Counted from the first letter of the stretch, positions 7,925 through 17,141 are shown. The stretch is 64,000 bases of DNA from an uncultured Catenibacillus sp. (GCA_934339005.1 CAKRHR010000003.1:68683-132682); one strand, 5' to 3'. Notes: generated from the letters alone by a model not told the origin. Numbers and translations are program-made.

Positions 7925-9454
7925 TTAGATACACAAATAATCCCAGGCCTTAAACGACAATTCATATAAAAACATCAAATGACTGTCAGTAAATGAAATA
8001 TCGAGGATTTCTTCGATTTTTTTGACGCGGTAGAAGAAGGTACTGCGGTGGATGTGCAGTGCCTCAGCCGCCTTAGTGGCATTGCGGTCATTGTCCAGAT
8101 AAGCCCGCAACGTTGCCACAAATTCCGTATGAAACTCCAGATCATAGCCATGCAAATGATGGATATGATGATGCAGACCAACCTCAAGTCCGGTGTAATC
8201 GCAATTATGAAACAGATACGTCGGAAAAAGTTCATGGGCGAAGAACAGACAACCACTAACGTTGGTCGTTTCACCGAGAATCAGTGCGTTTTCCGCCTGC
8301 TTGTAAAATGCGCGAATCTTTAAAATATCCACAAATGGCTGACTGATGCCGACATGCATGCGGTTAAGCTCTGCAAATGCCCGAAGCTTGGCAGTAAAAC
8401 GTTCATCCAGAGAAATCGGATTATCCTGATTCAAAAACAGCACAATACTGTCCCTGTAAACAACAGACATACTATTTGGATAATTGCTGCGCAGATTTGT
8501 GATTTGACGCTTGTTGAATAAATCACTGTTGTGCGGTTCAGAGCATTTTAAGATTATCAGGCAAAAATAACGACAGAACTTTCGGTCCAAAAGCGCAAGA
8601 CGTTCACTGATAATATTCACATCATTAAATTTACCCTCAAGCAGATCTACAAGAAAATTCTCATATTTTAAACCGGTTCTTGCAACAAAGAAATCATGCT
8701 TTTGCATTTCAATCGCGCAGACATCGGCAAGCTCGGTAATCAGGCGCAAATCATAGCTGGAAGGCTCTCTGTCCAGACACACAGCCACATGACCGACCAT
8801 AACATTTTGAATACGAATTGCACAAAATGCCCAGCGATTATCAGGATGGTCCGGAGAATGAATCGCAAAAGCGTGTTTTTCTTTATAAATCATGGATTCA
8901 AAGTGATTGCGCTTTAAACTCTCGACCTCGCTGTCACTTAAATAACTGTGTTCATTGATGGTAGTCACACCGTAAGGAAATGCTTCCATTTTATCAGAAA
9001 TTGCAATAAAATTGTAGCTGGCATCACAAATACCAATCGGACTTTTCAAAAAATCTTCAGCCACAGACAGTACATCGCGGATGCCGCTGCCATGGTAGAG
9101 TGCATAATACAAATCCTGCACCTGATGCTCATGGCGGCTTTCATTTTTCATTAATTCAACAATATGATGGTACAGTGTCATCATATCGGGCAGCTTCGTA
9201 AACTGAATCGTGTGAAATGGCGCAGGCATCGGCGCGGTACTTAAAATATAATATGTGCCGGAAGTTGGTGGCATCGGAAGTCTTTTGCCAAGCTCTTCAG
9301 GATGTGCGCACAAATACAACGTATCTTCATCATACATAATCTCAGGATGGATAAGCTCTGTTTTATAAATATCGGTTTCACCATCATATTCAGAGAGTAC
9401 AATTGACTGAAACTGCTCGCGAATATATTCTGTAATTTTCTTTAATTTTAACAA
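7925..9454 (-). CDS. PucR/CdaR-family transcriptional regulator
   Basis: About 509 residues. The C-terminal ~60 residues are the PucR helix-turn-helix: TLRAYLDNDRNATKAAEALH then IHRSTFFYRVKKIEEI. The middle (around residues 130-260) looks like a GAF/PAS-type sensor, and a GGDEF-like CdaR linker precedes the helix-turn-helix. PucR proteins usually activate nearby catabolic or redox genes in response to a metabolite. The frame is open to TTG 9478; TTG 9454 is preferred because AGAAGG stands eight bases upstream, while the nearest ATG (9471) is out of frame and stops after three codons. It is divergent from the flavin/Fe-S module, which makes that module its likely target. Confidence 0.86.
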   Translation of the reverse strand: MLKLKKITEYIREQFQSIVLSEYDGETDIYKTELIHPEIMYDEDTLYLCAHPEELGKRLPMPPTSGTYYILSTAPMPAPFHTIQFTKLPDMMTLYHHIVELMKNESRHEHQVQDLYYALYHGSGIRDVLSVAEDFLKSPIGICDASYNFIAISDKMEAFPYGVTTINEHSYLSDSEVESLKRNHFESMIYKEKHAFAIHSPDHPDNRWAFCAIRIQNVMVGHVAVCLDREPSSYDLRLITELADVCAIEMQKHDFFVARTGLKYENFLVDLLEGKFNDVNIISERLALLDRKFCRYFCLIILKCSEPHNSDLFNKRQITNLRSNYPNSMSVVYRDSIVLFLNQDNPISLDERFTAKLRAFAELNRMHVGISQPFVDILKIRAFYKQAENALILGETTNVSGCLFFAHELFPTYLFHNCDYTGLEVGLHHHIHHLHGYDLEFHTEFVATLRAYLDNDRNATKAAEALHIHRSTFFYRVKKIEEILDISFTDSHLMFLYELSFKAWDYLCI

Positions 9455-9479
9455 AATGTTCACCTTCTCATTAGACAAA

Positions 9480-9562
9480 TGTTGAAAATAAACTTTTAAA
9501 CACTATGGATTTTCAACAGACGTTTGAGGAAATTTGCCTCGTATAATGATATAATTTATATT
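9480..9562 (+). promoter_or_regulatory. Divergent control region with two palindromes and a promoter
   Basis: TGTTGAAAAT (9480-9489) and ATTTTCAACA (9509-9518) are a perfect 10-base inverted repeat in the leader of the PucR-type gene. GAGGAAATTTGCCTC (9526-9540) is a near-palindrome. TTGCCT (9534-9539), 17 bases and TATATT (9557-9562) make a rightward promoter overlapping that palindrome, so a regulator bound there would touch the -35 element. Confidence 0.55.
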
Positions 9563-9660
9563 ATCAGCTTAGCATGAATGACAGTGTGTGTCAAAGTATT
9601 TATGCTTATGAACATCTGTCCGATGTATTCACATTTAGCGTAATTTTAGGAGGAGAGAAT

Positions 9661-11775
9661 ATGGCAGTCATTACTATTGATGGTATCCGTTTGGAAGTGC
9701 CTGACAATAAAAACGTGCTTGACTGTGCACTTGAAGCAGGTATTTATATTCCACATCTTTGCCATCATCCAAACTTGCCGGAAAACGGTTCATGTCGTAT
9801 GTGTATCGTTGAAGTTGACGGCGAAGACAAACCAGTAACATCATGTACATTAAAGGCAAAGGACGGATTAAACATTCGTACAAAGAGCGAACAGTTATCC
9901 AAGCTTCGTAACCTGGCACTTGAACTTTTACTTTCAGGTCATCCGGAAGATTGTTCTACATGTCCAAAATACGGTAACTGCGAGCTTCAGACATTAATTC
10001 AGTACGTAGGTGCAACAAATGCACGTATGCGCTGCAGAACTAAAGGTTTCAAACAGGATGAACGCAACCCATTACTTGTACATGATATGAATCGTTGTGT
10101 ACTTTGCGGACGTTGTGTACGTGCCTGCAACGACTTAAGAGGTGTTAAAGTTCTTCAGTACCAGAAGAAAGATATGGAAACATATGTTGGTACATTACAT
10201 AATAAATTATTAATTGATGCGGACTGCCGCTTCTGTACAGCCTGTGCTGAAGTCTGTCCGACCGGTACAATTCGTGATAAGGTACAGTTACTTTCAGCAG
10301 GCGCAAAGAAAGAGGACGTTTATGTACCTTGTAAGGCAGCATGTCCTGCACATACAGATGTGCCTCGTTACATTCGTTATGTCAAAGAAGGCAAATTTGA
10401 TGAAGCAGCCGCAGTTGTTCGTGAAAAAGTACCATTCCCTAAAGCTCTTGGTTACATCTGCAGCCACGTATGTGAGATGAACTGTAAACGTAACGAAGTT
10501 AATGAACAGCCAATGTCCATCAGAAATATCAAGAGATATGCCGCAGAACATGATACAGGCGCATATTGGAAGGGCAAAGGCAAACAGCTTCCGCCAACAG
10601 GCAAGAAGGTTTGTGTTGTCGGTGCAGGTCCTGCAGGTATGACAGCAGCATATTATCTGAGAAAACAGGGACATGATGTCACAATCAAAGAAGCTCTGCC
10701 ACGCGTTGGTGGTATGATGGGCTTTGGTATTCCTGCATACAGACTTCCTAGAACAATTATCGAAGAAGAATTTGCAGTAATCAAAGAAGCAGGCGTGAAC
10801 CTTGAATTAAATACAAGAGTTGAAAAACCTGTAGACTTATTAAAAGAATATGATGCCGTATTAATGGCTATCGGTGCACATCAGGGTGTGCGTCTTCCAC
10901 TTGAAGGCAGCAATCTTGACGGCGTATTATTAAATATTGATTTCTTAAGACAGACAAGCCTTGGCGAAGAAACAGGCATGGGCAAACGTGTCATCGTTCT
11001 TGGTGGCGGTAACGTTGCATTTGACTGTGCAAGAAGTGCAAAACGTCTTGGCGCAGAAGAAATTCACCTTGCATGCCTTGAAGCACGCGATGTGATGACT
11101 GCAGATGATGAAGAAATCGAACAGGCACAGGAAGAAGGTATTTTCGTACATCCAGCTCAGACATTTGAACGTATCACAGGTACAGACCATGTGACAGGTG
11201 TTGATTTCATGGACGTAGAATCCTTCACATTCGATGAAAACAGACGTGCCATCATCAAAAAGGTTGAAGGCTCAGAACATCATATTGATGCTGATACAGT
11301 TATTTTTGCAACAGGTCAGCGTTCTGACATTACAGAAGATGCAGGACTTCCTCTTGGCCGTGCAAACAGCATTGTTGTCAAAGAAGAATCTCTTGCAACA
11401 CCGGTAGATGGCGTATTTGCAGCAGGCGATACAGTTTATGGTACAAAATCCGTTATTATGGCTATTGCATCAGGTCGTGACGCTGCCAGCGAGATTGACA
11501 AATATCTTGGCGGTGACGGCGATATTTCTGAAGTGCTTGCACCAGTTGAAACAGCAGACCCTTATATTGGACGTATCGAAGGTTTTGGCAAAGAAGAACG
11601 CTGTGGTACAGCCGTAGACAGTGCTAAAAGCCGTGAAGACAACTTTGACTTATTTGACCATGGTATCTGCGACAGCGATATCTGCAAGGAAGCCGGAAGA
11701 TGTCTTCAGTGTGACCTTAGATTACAGATTGCTGCACCTAGAATCTGGACAGCATACGATAAGAAGGAGGGCTGA
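9661..11775 (+). CDS. Multidomain NAD(P)H oxidoreductase: 2Fe-2S ferredoxin + NuoG-like Fe-S + GltD-like FAD domains
   Basis: 704 residues. Cys34, 45, 48 and 62 form a plant-type [2Fe-2S] domain. His94, Cys98, 101 and 107 are the HxxxCxxCx5C cluster of NuoG/HydA. Cys146-156 and 189-199 are two [4Fe-4S] clusters. From ~224 comes a GltD-like region: cysteine cluster CKAACPAHTD, FAD site GAGPAG near 321, NAD(P)H site GGGNVAFDCA near 448 and FAD closure VFAAGDTVYGTKSVI. So NAD(P)H would reduce FAD and electrons would pass along five clusters. ATG 9661 follows AGGAGGAGAGAAT; the longer open frame lacks a ribosome site. Subunit of a soluble bifurcating or reductase complex with the next gene (inference). 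Confidence 0.88.
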   Translation: MAVITIDGIRLEVPDNKNVLDCALEAGIYIPHLCHHPNLPENGSCRMCIVEVDGEDKPVTSCTLKAKDGLNIRTKSEQLSKLRNLALELLLSGHPEDCSTCPKYGNCELQTLIQYVGATNARMRCRTKGFKQDERNPLLVHDMNRCVLCGRCVRACNDLRGVKVLQYQKKDMETYVGTLHNKLLIDADCRFCTACAEVCPTGTIRDKVQLLSAGAKKEDVYVPCKAACPAHTDVPRYIRYVKEGKFDEAAAVVREKVPFPKALGYICSHVCEMNCKRNEVNEQPMSIRNIKRYAAEHDTGAYWKGKGKQLPPTGKKVCVVGAGPAGMTAAYYLRKQGHDVTIKEALPRVGGMMGFGIPAYRLPRTIIEEEFAVIKEAGVNLELNTRVEKPVDLLKEYDAVLMAIGAHQGVRLPLEGSNLDGVLLNIDFLRQTSLGEETGMGKRVIVLGGGNVAFDCARSAKRLGAEEIHLACLEARDVMTADDEEIEQAQEEGIFVHPAQTFERITGTDHVTGVDFMDVESFTFDENRRAIIKKVEGSEHHIDADTVIFATGQRSDITEDAGLPLGRANSIVVKEESLATPVDGVFAAGDTVYGTKSVIMAIASGRDAASEIDKYLGGDGDISEVLAPVETADPYIGRIEGFGKEERCGTAVDSAKSREDNFDLFDHGICDSDICKEAGRCLQCDLRLQIAAPRIWTAYDKKEG

Positions 11776-11777
11776 TT

Positions 11778-12977
11778 ATGATGTTAAGTGTTGAAGAAAT
11801 CATCGAAAGAGTAAAAACAGCAGGCCTTCGTGAATATGGTGTATACAACGAATGTGTTGCTGGCAAATGGGAAAAAATCCTTAACGAAGCAGACCCTGCC
11901 GACGGTGATATGGCTGTCGCAGCAGGTTTAAATAATAACGATACAGATAAAGCACTGTTAGCACTTCTTAAAGAGGATGCTGACAAAGTCATCACAGGTA
12001 TGCAGATGGCTGCCAAAGTTCTTGGCGCCAAAGAAATGGTGCTTTATATTCCTGAAGGTGAAGATGAATTAAAGGCTTCTCTGGAAAGCAAATGCGCAGA
12101 TGCTGACATTGCCCTTGAAGAAGGTATTGTTAATGTCCGCAGATTCCGTGGCAAGGCGATTCATCATATCGAAACATTAAAAGCACTTGCAGATATTGCA
12201 GACGGTTCTTATGAACCGGGCGTTTTGCTTGCAGTTAAATCCGGTGATACAATCGGTGAACTGAAAAAATATCCATTTGGCACAAAAGTCGCTGATGTTG
12301 TCGGTGATGTGGCAGATGTGAAAGCAATTATGATTGGTTCAAAACTTTATGATACAGAAACAGCCTGTGGCATTGTGATTGAAAATGATACAGCAGCAGG
12401 CAACGGTGTGATTACATTAATCGATAAAGGTGCATGTATGATTGATACAGCAGAGAAGGTTCTGCTGAAAGAACGTCAGCACGGCTGTGGCAAATGTACT
12501 TTCTGCCGTGAAGGTCTTGGACAGCTTCATGTGATGACAAAAGAAATTACACAGGGCCAGGGCAAAGCATCTTATCTTGATATGATGGATGAAATCGGCG
12601 ATGCCATGACATTCTCAACATTATGTTCTGTTGGTCAGACAGGTTCTGATTTTACAATGGCTTCTATGAAGTATTTTGCAAATGAATACACAGACCATAT
12701 CAAGAAAAAGAAATGTACAACAGGCGTATGTAAATCATTTATGTCTATTTACATTGACCCTAACGCATGTACAGGTTGTGAAGAATGTGCGGACGTATGT
12801 CCTGCAGATGCCATTGAAGGTAAATCAGGCTTCATTCACATGATTGATGAATTTGAATGTACAAAATGTGGCAAATGTATCGCTGCCTGTGAAGAAGAAG
12901 CAATTATCCAGACAGACGGTCGTCTGCCTAAGTTACCAACAAGACTTACAAAAGTTGGTAAGTTTAAGAAACGCTAA
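11778..12977 (+). CDS. NuoF C-terminal-like Fe-S protein with 2x[4Fe-4S] ferredoxin domain
   Basis: 399 residues, starting two bases after the previous stop behind AAGGAGG. The first ~190 residues are not recognised. The middle resembles the SLBB and N3-cluster part of NuoF/HydB: HGCGKCTFCREG with a later TLCSVGQ cysteine. The C-terminus is a ferredoxin with CTGCEECADVCP and CTKCGKCIAACE. The FMN/NADH-binding Rossmann part of NuoF (GRGGAGFPTG) is missing, so this subunit cannot bind NADH in the usual way; the GltD-like partner probably does. Electrons could leave via its ferredoxin domain to the FAD reductase downstream (inference). Confidence 0.85.
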   Translation: MMLSVEEIIERVKTAGLREYGVYNECVAGKWEKILNEADPADGDMAVAAGLNNNDTDKALLALLKEDADKVITGMQMAAKVLGAKEMVLYIPEGEDELKASLESKCADADIALEEGIVNVRRFRGKAIHHIETLKALADIADGSYEPGVLLAVKSGDTIGELKKYPFGTKVADVVGDVADVKAIMIGSKLYDTETACGIVIENDTAAGNGVITLIDKGACMIDTAEKVLLKERQHGCGKCTFCREGLGQLHVMTKEITQGQGKASYLDMMDEIGDAMTFSTLCSVGQTGSDFTMASMKYFANEYTDHIKKKKCTTGVCKSFMSIYIDPNACTGCEECADVCPADAIEGKSGFIHMIDEFECTKCGKCIAACEEEAIIQTDGRLPKLPTRLTKVGKFKKR

Positions 12978-13060
12978 AATTTATCATGACAGGCTTTGGT
13001 ATAAATGTTATTTAAACTGAAGCATCCGGGTGGATTTTGGTCGTAATTATTTTATAAAAA

Positions 13061-13115
13061 ACATATATGAAGGTGCGGGAATATTGAAAAATATTTTAGG
13101 TGCCTTCATATATGT
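13061..13115. terminator. Long-arm hairpin between the Fe-S operon and the FAD reductase
   Basis: ACATATATGAAGG (13061-13073) pairs perfectly with CCTTCATATATGT (13103-13115); inside, AATATT-GAAA-AATATT makes a second stem. On the plus strand no T-run follows, but on the minus strand the stem is followed by TTTTTATAAAA. It could be a leftward terminator, an mRNA-processing element or an operator for the next gene. Confidence 0.5.
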
Positions 13116-13235
13116 AAAATGAGTCGCGGACAAATGCTATTTTAATAGGTATAAATTTGTCTGTAAACTCGTATATAGGCCGGTTATAAAAATTATCATA
13201 TATTCCGGCGGGGACAAAACAGGAGGAGATTAACC

Positions 13236-14696
13236 ATGAAGAAGATGGAAGCAGATGTAGTAGTTGTAGCAGGTGGTCCGGCAGGTCTTGCGGCAGCAAT
13301 TACAGCAGGGGAAAATGACCTTAAAGCAATCGTATTTGAAAAATCAAATACAACAGGCGGTGCAGCCAATATGGGTATGGGCCCACTTGGACTTGGCACA
13401 AAATATCAGAAGGAAGGCTTCTGTGACATTACAAAAGATGATGCTATGGATATCCATATGAAGTACACACATTATCGTGTAGATGGTGATCTTGTACAGA
13501 CATATTTTGAAAAATCCGGAGATACAATCGAATGGCTGGAAGATATGGGTGTTGAATTTGCAGGCGCATTCAGATACTTTAAAGAATCTGCGCAGACATG
13601 GCACATCGTTAAACCTGAAAATGGTGTTATCGGACCTCGTGCAGCAGGTCCTATGATTCGTATTATGACAGAAAAAGTCAAAGAACTTGGCGGTGAAATT
13701 TATCTTGAAACACCTGTAAAGAGCCTGATTATGGAAGATGGTAAATGCGTTGGTGTTATCGCAACATCTAAAGACGGCGAAGAAATCGAAGCAAGAGCAA
13801 AAGCTGTTGTTGTAGCTACAGGTGGTTTTGGTACAAATAAAGAAATGATTAAAGAAGAATTCAACCTGAATCTGTGGGAAGACTTCTTCCCATTCAACGT
13901 ACCTGGTACAGTTGGTGAAGGTTTGAAGATGATGTGGGCAGCAGGCGCTCAGAAGTTCCGTCCAAACATTGAAATGATTTATCAGTTGAAAGATAACTTG
14001 AACTGGTTCTTACTGGATGCGGTACTTCGTCAGCCTAACCTCTTAATTAACCAGAGAGGTGATCGTTTCATGGATGAAGGACAGATGGGTAACACAACAT
14101 TTACAGGTAATGCGATTGCACTTCAGCCAGGCAATTATGCATATGCTATCATGGATGGTGCTATTCTTAAACATTACAAGAAAAATGGTCCTGATATCTT
14201 TGATATCGTACATCCAAAGGAAGCTTTTATGGCAGTTGACGGTGAATTTGACCGTGCAGTAGAAGAAGGTTATGACGGATTCTTCAGAGCAGATTCTATT
14301 GAAGAGCTTGCTGAAAAACTTGGCATTGATGCTGAAAAACTTGAAGAAACAATCGATGATTACAATGATATGTGTGATGAAGGCTATGATTCACAGTTTA
14401 ACAAATTCCACGGATATCTTCATCCAATCACAGGTAAGGGTGGCTATCTTGTAGGTAAGTTCTATGTTGCAGCTTATGGCACAATCGGTGGTGTCAGAAT
14501 CAACAAAAACTGTGAAGTATTTGATGAAAATGACAATGCTATCCCTGGCTTATACAGTGCTGGTTCAGATGCCAACACAATTTATGGTGACAGCTATAAC
14601 TTCACACTTCCTGGCAACACAATGGGCTTTGCTATTAACTCCGGTCGTATGGCTGGTGAAGCAATGGCAGACTACATTGACAGCCTTGAAGACTAA
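13236..14696 (+). CDS. FAD-dependent fumarate/urocanate reductase-like oxidoreductase (FAD_binding_2)
   Basis: 486 residues of the fumarate reductase/succinate dehydrogenase flavoprotein superfamily. The N-terminal dinucleotide site reads DVVVVAGGPAGLAAA (first glycine of GxGxxG replaced by alanine), followed by FEKSNTTGGAANMGMGPLG. A capping domain lies in the middle, and YGTIGGVRINKNCEVFDEND with IPGLYSAGSDANTIYGDSY closes the FAD site. There is no signal peptide, heme domain or FMN-attachment domain, unlike periplasmic FccA/UrdA, so it is cytosolic and should receive electrons from a soluble donor, probably the Fe-S pair upstream. The reduced substrate (fumarate, an enoate or another organic acid) cannot be read from sequence. 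Strong AGGAGG before ATG 13236. Confidence 0.85.
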   Translation: MKKMEADVVVVAGGPAGLAAAITAGENDLKAIVFEKSNTTGGAANMGMGPLGLGTKYQKEGFCDITKDDAMDIHMKYTHYRVDGDLVQTYFEKSGDTIEWLEDMGVEFAGAFRYFKESAQTWHIVKPENGVIGPRAAGPMIRIMTEKVKELGGEIYLETPVKSLIMEDGKCVGVIATSKDGEEIEARAKAVVVATGGFGTNKEMIKEEFNLNLWEDFFPFNVPGTVGEGLKMMWAAGAQKFRPNIEMIYQLKDNLNWFLLDAVLRQPNLLINQRGDRFMDEGQMGNTTFTGNAIALQPGNYAYAIMDGAILKHYKKNGPDIFDIVHPKEAFMAVDGEFDRAVEEGYDGFFRADSIEELAEKLGIDAEKLEETIDDYNDMCDEGYDSQFNKFHGYLHPITGKGGYLVGKFYVAAYGTIGGVRINKNCEVFDENDNAIPGLYSAGSDANTIYGDSYNFTLPGNTMGFAINSGRMAGEAMADYIDSLED

Positions 14697-14796
14697 TGTG
14701 TGATTGTCACACGCTGTGTAAACAGTATTCATTATGCTTATTAGCGTCAAACATTTCTTTGTTTGGCATAATAAAATATTCTCTCTAAAAAAAGCA

Positions 14797-14826
14797 GAGG
14801 GCCGCGATTTGTTCGCGGTCCTTTGT
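14797..14826 (+). terminator. Terminator after the FAD reductase
   Basis: GGGCCGCGA (14799-14807) pairs with TCGCGGTCC (14813-14821), followed by TTTGTG. A smaller hairpin GTGTGA-TTG-TCACAC begins right after the stop codon (14698-14712). Confidence 0.78.
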
Positions 14827-14905
14827 GCATTATGGATATAATGGAATTATCATGAATTTATAAAATTTATAAAATTTTTGCAAATATTTGAAAACATCTC
14901 TGGAC

Positions 14906-14937
14906 TTTACTCCTGTAAAATGTTAAAATATTACAGG
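14906..14937 (+). promoter_or_regulatory. Promoter and palindrome ahead of yerC
   Basis: TTTACT (14906-14911), 17 bases, TATTAC (14929-14934). CCTGTAA (14912-14918) and TTACAGG (14931-14937) form a perfect inverted repeat spanning the spacer, which could be an autoregulatory operator of the TrpR-like product. Confidence 0.5.
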
Positions 14938-14981
14938 GTAAAAACAAAAGTTAAAAAAATAACGATTGAGGAGATGAAGAA

Positions 14982-15278
14982 GTGAATAAAAAAATCAAAA
15001 CACAGGAAGTAGAACAGCTTTTTGAAGCGATTCTGCAGTTAAAAGATACAGAAGAATGCTTTGAATTTTTTGAGGATTTATGCACGATTAATGAATTGCT
15101 TTCACTGTCACAGCGTTATGAAGTTGCAAGAATGCTCAGAGAACAGAAAACTTATCTTGAAATCGCTGAAAAGACAGGTGCCTCCACAGCAACCATCAGC
15201 CGTGTCAACCGCTCATTAAACTATGGTAATGACGGTTATGATATGGTCATGAAGCGTCTGGAAGGTAAAGACGAGTAA
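14982..15278 (+). CDS. yerC: YerC/YecD family TrpR-related DNA-binding protein
   Basis: 98 residues, fully within the TrpR/YerC family. The segment FEFFEDLCTINELLSLSQRYEVARML followed by the helix-turn-helix TYLEIAEKTGASTATISRVNR is typical, as is the short tail YDMVMKRLEG. The homolog in B. subtilis is a small probable transcription factor of unknown target; no tryptophan genes are nearby. Ribosome site GAGGAG precedes ATG 14982. It is a single-gene unit with its own promoter. Confidence 0.93.
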   Translation: MNKKIKTQEVEQLFEAILQLKDTEECFEFFEDLCTINELLSLSQRYEVARMLREQKTYLEIAEKTGASTATISRVNRSLNYGNDGYDMVMKRLEGKDE

Positions 15279-15372
15279 TTGTTAAAAGATAAAAGTCTAA
15301 AATGAAAAATCTGAAATAAAGACAAAAATAAGAGCCCTAAAAAGGCTAAAACGAATTTAAGCAAATGAATGT

Positions 15373-15419
15373 AAAAATGGAAGTGAACAACGCACTTGGC
15401 GAGGGTCACTTCCATTTTT
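15373..15419. terminator. Bidirectional terminator between yerC and the DUF1836 gene
   Basis: AAAAATGGAAGTGA (15373-15386) and TCACTTCCATTTTT (15406-15419) are perfect complements, with A- and T-tracts on the two sides. It can end both the rightward yerC and the leftward DUF1836 transcripts. Confidence 0.88.
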
Positions 15420-15454
15420 CGTGTTTTTATTTATTCTCTTTAGATTTGATGCAT

Positions 15455-16159
15455 TTATTTATTTTCTTTAGATTTGCGATCTTTCTTTGCAGCAGCATCC
15501 TTTTCCTTTTTGGTCTCTTTAATATTTACCTTAGCACTTTCTTTTTCAGCGGCTTCAGTTTCGTGCATATAATCAATGATATGTTCAATTAACTGCTTCT
15601 TCACAGAGATATCATAACTTAAAGTGCATACAAAACTGAACAAAGACAATCGGTTACGGTCTTTGGCGCTGGCGTCAGGGAAGGCTTCACCGGCATAGTG
15701 ATATTTGCTTTCCAAATCTTCAAAAAGCTCATCAGTCAATGCCATCTGTGTATTATAAATATCCTCATAAATACGTTCAAGATTTAAATCACTGTCTGAA
15801 TTAAAATAATTGTCAGTGATTGGTTTTAATAAAGTCTGGATATCATTGATAGAAAGAAAACTCTTGTAGTAATAAATGAAAGTCAACAATAACAGATGTT
15901 CTTTGGAGTATTTCTTTTTCTCCGGCGCAGGCAGCAGGTCATTCTTGGCATAGTTGTTGATCATCGTCTTTGTCAGAATCTTGTCGTCGGGGTAGCGCTT
16001 AGTGTTCTTTAAATGCTCATCCATAAATGTAGTGACCTGGTCCATATACAGTGCGATGTCCGGAAGCAAGTCCGGATGGATATAATCCGTCATGGCTTTT
16101 GTGTCATGGAATTTCTGAATCATGTCTTTTATTGCTTCGTACTTTAATTCATTACTCAT
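15455..16159 (-). CDS. DUF1836 domain protein (MerR-like DNA-binding candidate)
   Basis: 234 residues. The DUF1836 region spans about residues 25-190, with DKILTKTMINNYAKNDLLPAP resembling a MerR-type helix-turn-helix (TxxxInNYxK) and YSKEHLLLLTFIYYYKSFLSI as the following helices. The last 35 residues are a low-complexity, lysine/glutamate-rich tail (VNIKETKKEKDAAAKKDRKS). The family is common in Firmicutes and without an assigned function. AAGGTG precedes ATG 16159, and a good promoter lies 80 bases upstream. Confidence 0.85.
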   Translation of the reverse strand: MSNELKYEAIKDMIQKFHDTKAMTDYIHPDLLPDIALYMDQVTTFMDEHLKNTKRYPDDKILTKTMINNYAKNDLLPAPEKKKYSKEHLLLLTFIYYYKSFLSINDIQTLLKPITDNYFNSDSDLNLERIYEDIYNTQMALTDELFEDLESKYHYAGEAFPDASAKDRNRLSLFSFVCTLSYDISVKKQLIEHIIDYMHETEAAEKESAKVNIKETKKEKDAAAKKDRKSKENK

Positions 16160-16241
16160 CGTTCGTTCACACCTTTTATATAAATTTATCTGATAAGTTA
16201 AATGCTCATAAAATGTTGTATTCTTGACATTTTATGATAAT

Positions 16242-16270
16242 ATTATATATAAAAACGATGTAATGGTCAA
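16242..16270 (-). promoter_or_regulatory. Promoter of the DUF1836 gene
   Basis: On the minus strand TTGACC (plus 16270-16265), 17 bases, TATAAT (plus 16247-16242). A plus-strand TTGACA (16224-16229) with TATATA 16 bases later overlaps it, so a divergent transcript is possible, though no rightward gene follows. Confidence 0.7.
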
Positions 16271-16427
16271 TAGAATACGCGAAAAACGAGTGGACAAAAC
16301 GGCATAAAATAGTAAGAAAAACTATATAATTTATACTTTGAAATCGTAGTATTTGATAAGACATCGAAATGCCAGGAATACCACGTATAACAAATAATAG
16401 AAAATTGACATGTCAATTTAAAGTGTA

Positions 16428-17141
16428 CTAATTTAAAATATCAGGAAGCGTTTTTGCGCGTTCCTTCTTAAAATAATGCAGTTGTCCATCAATAGAGCAG
16501 GTGGCAAGAAAAATATCCTCCAGTGTCCCTGCATTAAGAGCTTGAAGCTGATGGTTAAGCCATTTTTCATCCTTGCCACTGTGCTTCAAATTTTCAAACA
16601 TAATTTTGCCGTCAATAATAACAATGCTTTCAGGTGCTTCATCGGGCAGTGTCAAAGACAGGTCAGCAGGTGTGACAGGTCTATTTCCGGCTTTGGGAAA
16701 GAAACTGATACGGCCGTTAGGTTCAAGATAAGCGGTGTCAATCTGGCTTAAGTCAAAATAACCCTGAATACGGCACTGGCTTAAAAACTCATGAATATCC
16801 ATATTGGCGCGGCGCATATTTTGAAGATAAAAACAATTGTTGCCAAACAGTGGTGTCGTTTTGCCTACAATCAGATGTCTGAGCTTTAGTGATTTTTCAG
16901 TGACTTTGGAAAGTACAACTGCGGCAATGGCATAGAGCACCATAGCCGTCAATGGTTTGACAAAATCATTTTCAAGGGAGGTTGCCATCTCAGCGGCAAT
17001 CGAGCCTATTGTGATGCCGTTAATGTAGTCAAACATACTCATCTGGGAAATCTGGCGATAGCCCATCCATTTTGTTAGTAAAAAAAGTGCGATAATCGAA
17101 CCGATGGAAATCAGTACGATGTGCAAAATATCTATTAGCAT
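16428..17141 (-). CDS. DUF421 membrane protein (YetF/YcaP family)
   Basis: 237 residues. Three transmembrane helices occupy the first ~85 residues (IVLISIGSIIALFLLTKWMG, then GITIGSIAAEMA and PLTAMVLYAIAAVVL). The cytosolic domain after residue 90 has the family elements HLIVGKTTPLFGN, MDIHEFLSQCRIQGYFDLSQI and AYLEPNGRISFFP. Members influence spore coat or envelope in Bacillus (YetF, YrbG), but the biochemical role is unknown. AAAGGATG lies ten bases before ATG 17141. The 230 bases between this gene and the next leftward gene contain only promoter-like AT-rich sequence. Confidence 0.9.
   Translation of the reverse strand: MLIDILHIVLISIGSIIALFLLTKWMGYRQISQMSMFDYINGITIGSIAAEMATSLENDFVKPLTAMVLYAIAAVVLSKVTEKSLKLRHLIVGKTTPLFGNNCFYLQNMRRANMDIHEFLSQCRIQGYFDLSQIDTAYLEPNGRISFFPKAGNRPVTPADLSLTLPDEAPESIVIIDGKIMFENLKHSGKDEKWLNHQLQALNAGTLEDIFLATCSIDGQLHYFKKERAKTLPDILN

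Noticed and set aside
13236..14696. Periplasmic respiratory flavin reductase (FccA/UrdA type)
   Set aside because: No signal peptide, heme-binding CxxCH or FMN-attachment domain; it must be cytosolic.
16224..16252. Rightward promoter between the DUF1836 and DUF421 genes
   Set aside because: TTGACA and TATATA are present, but no rightward gene or structured RNA follows before the DUF421 3' end; the leftward promoter on the same bases has better support.
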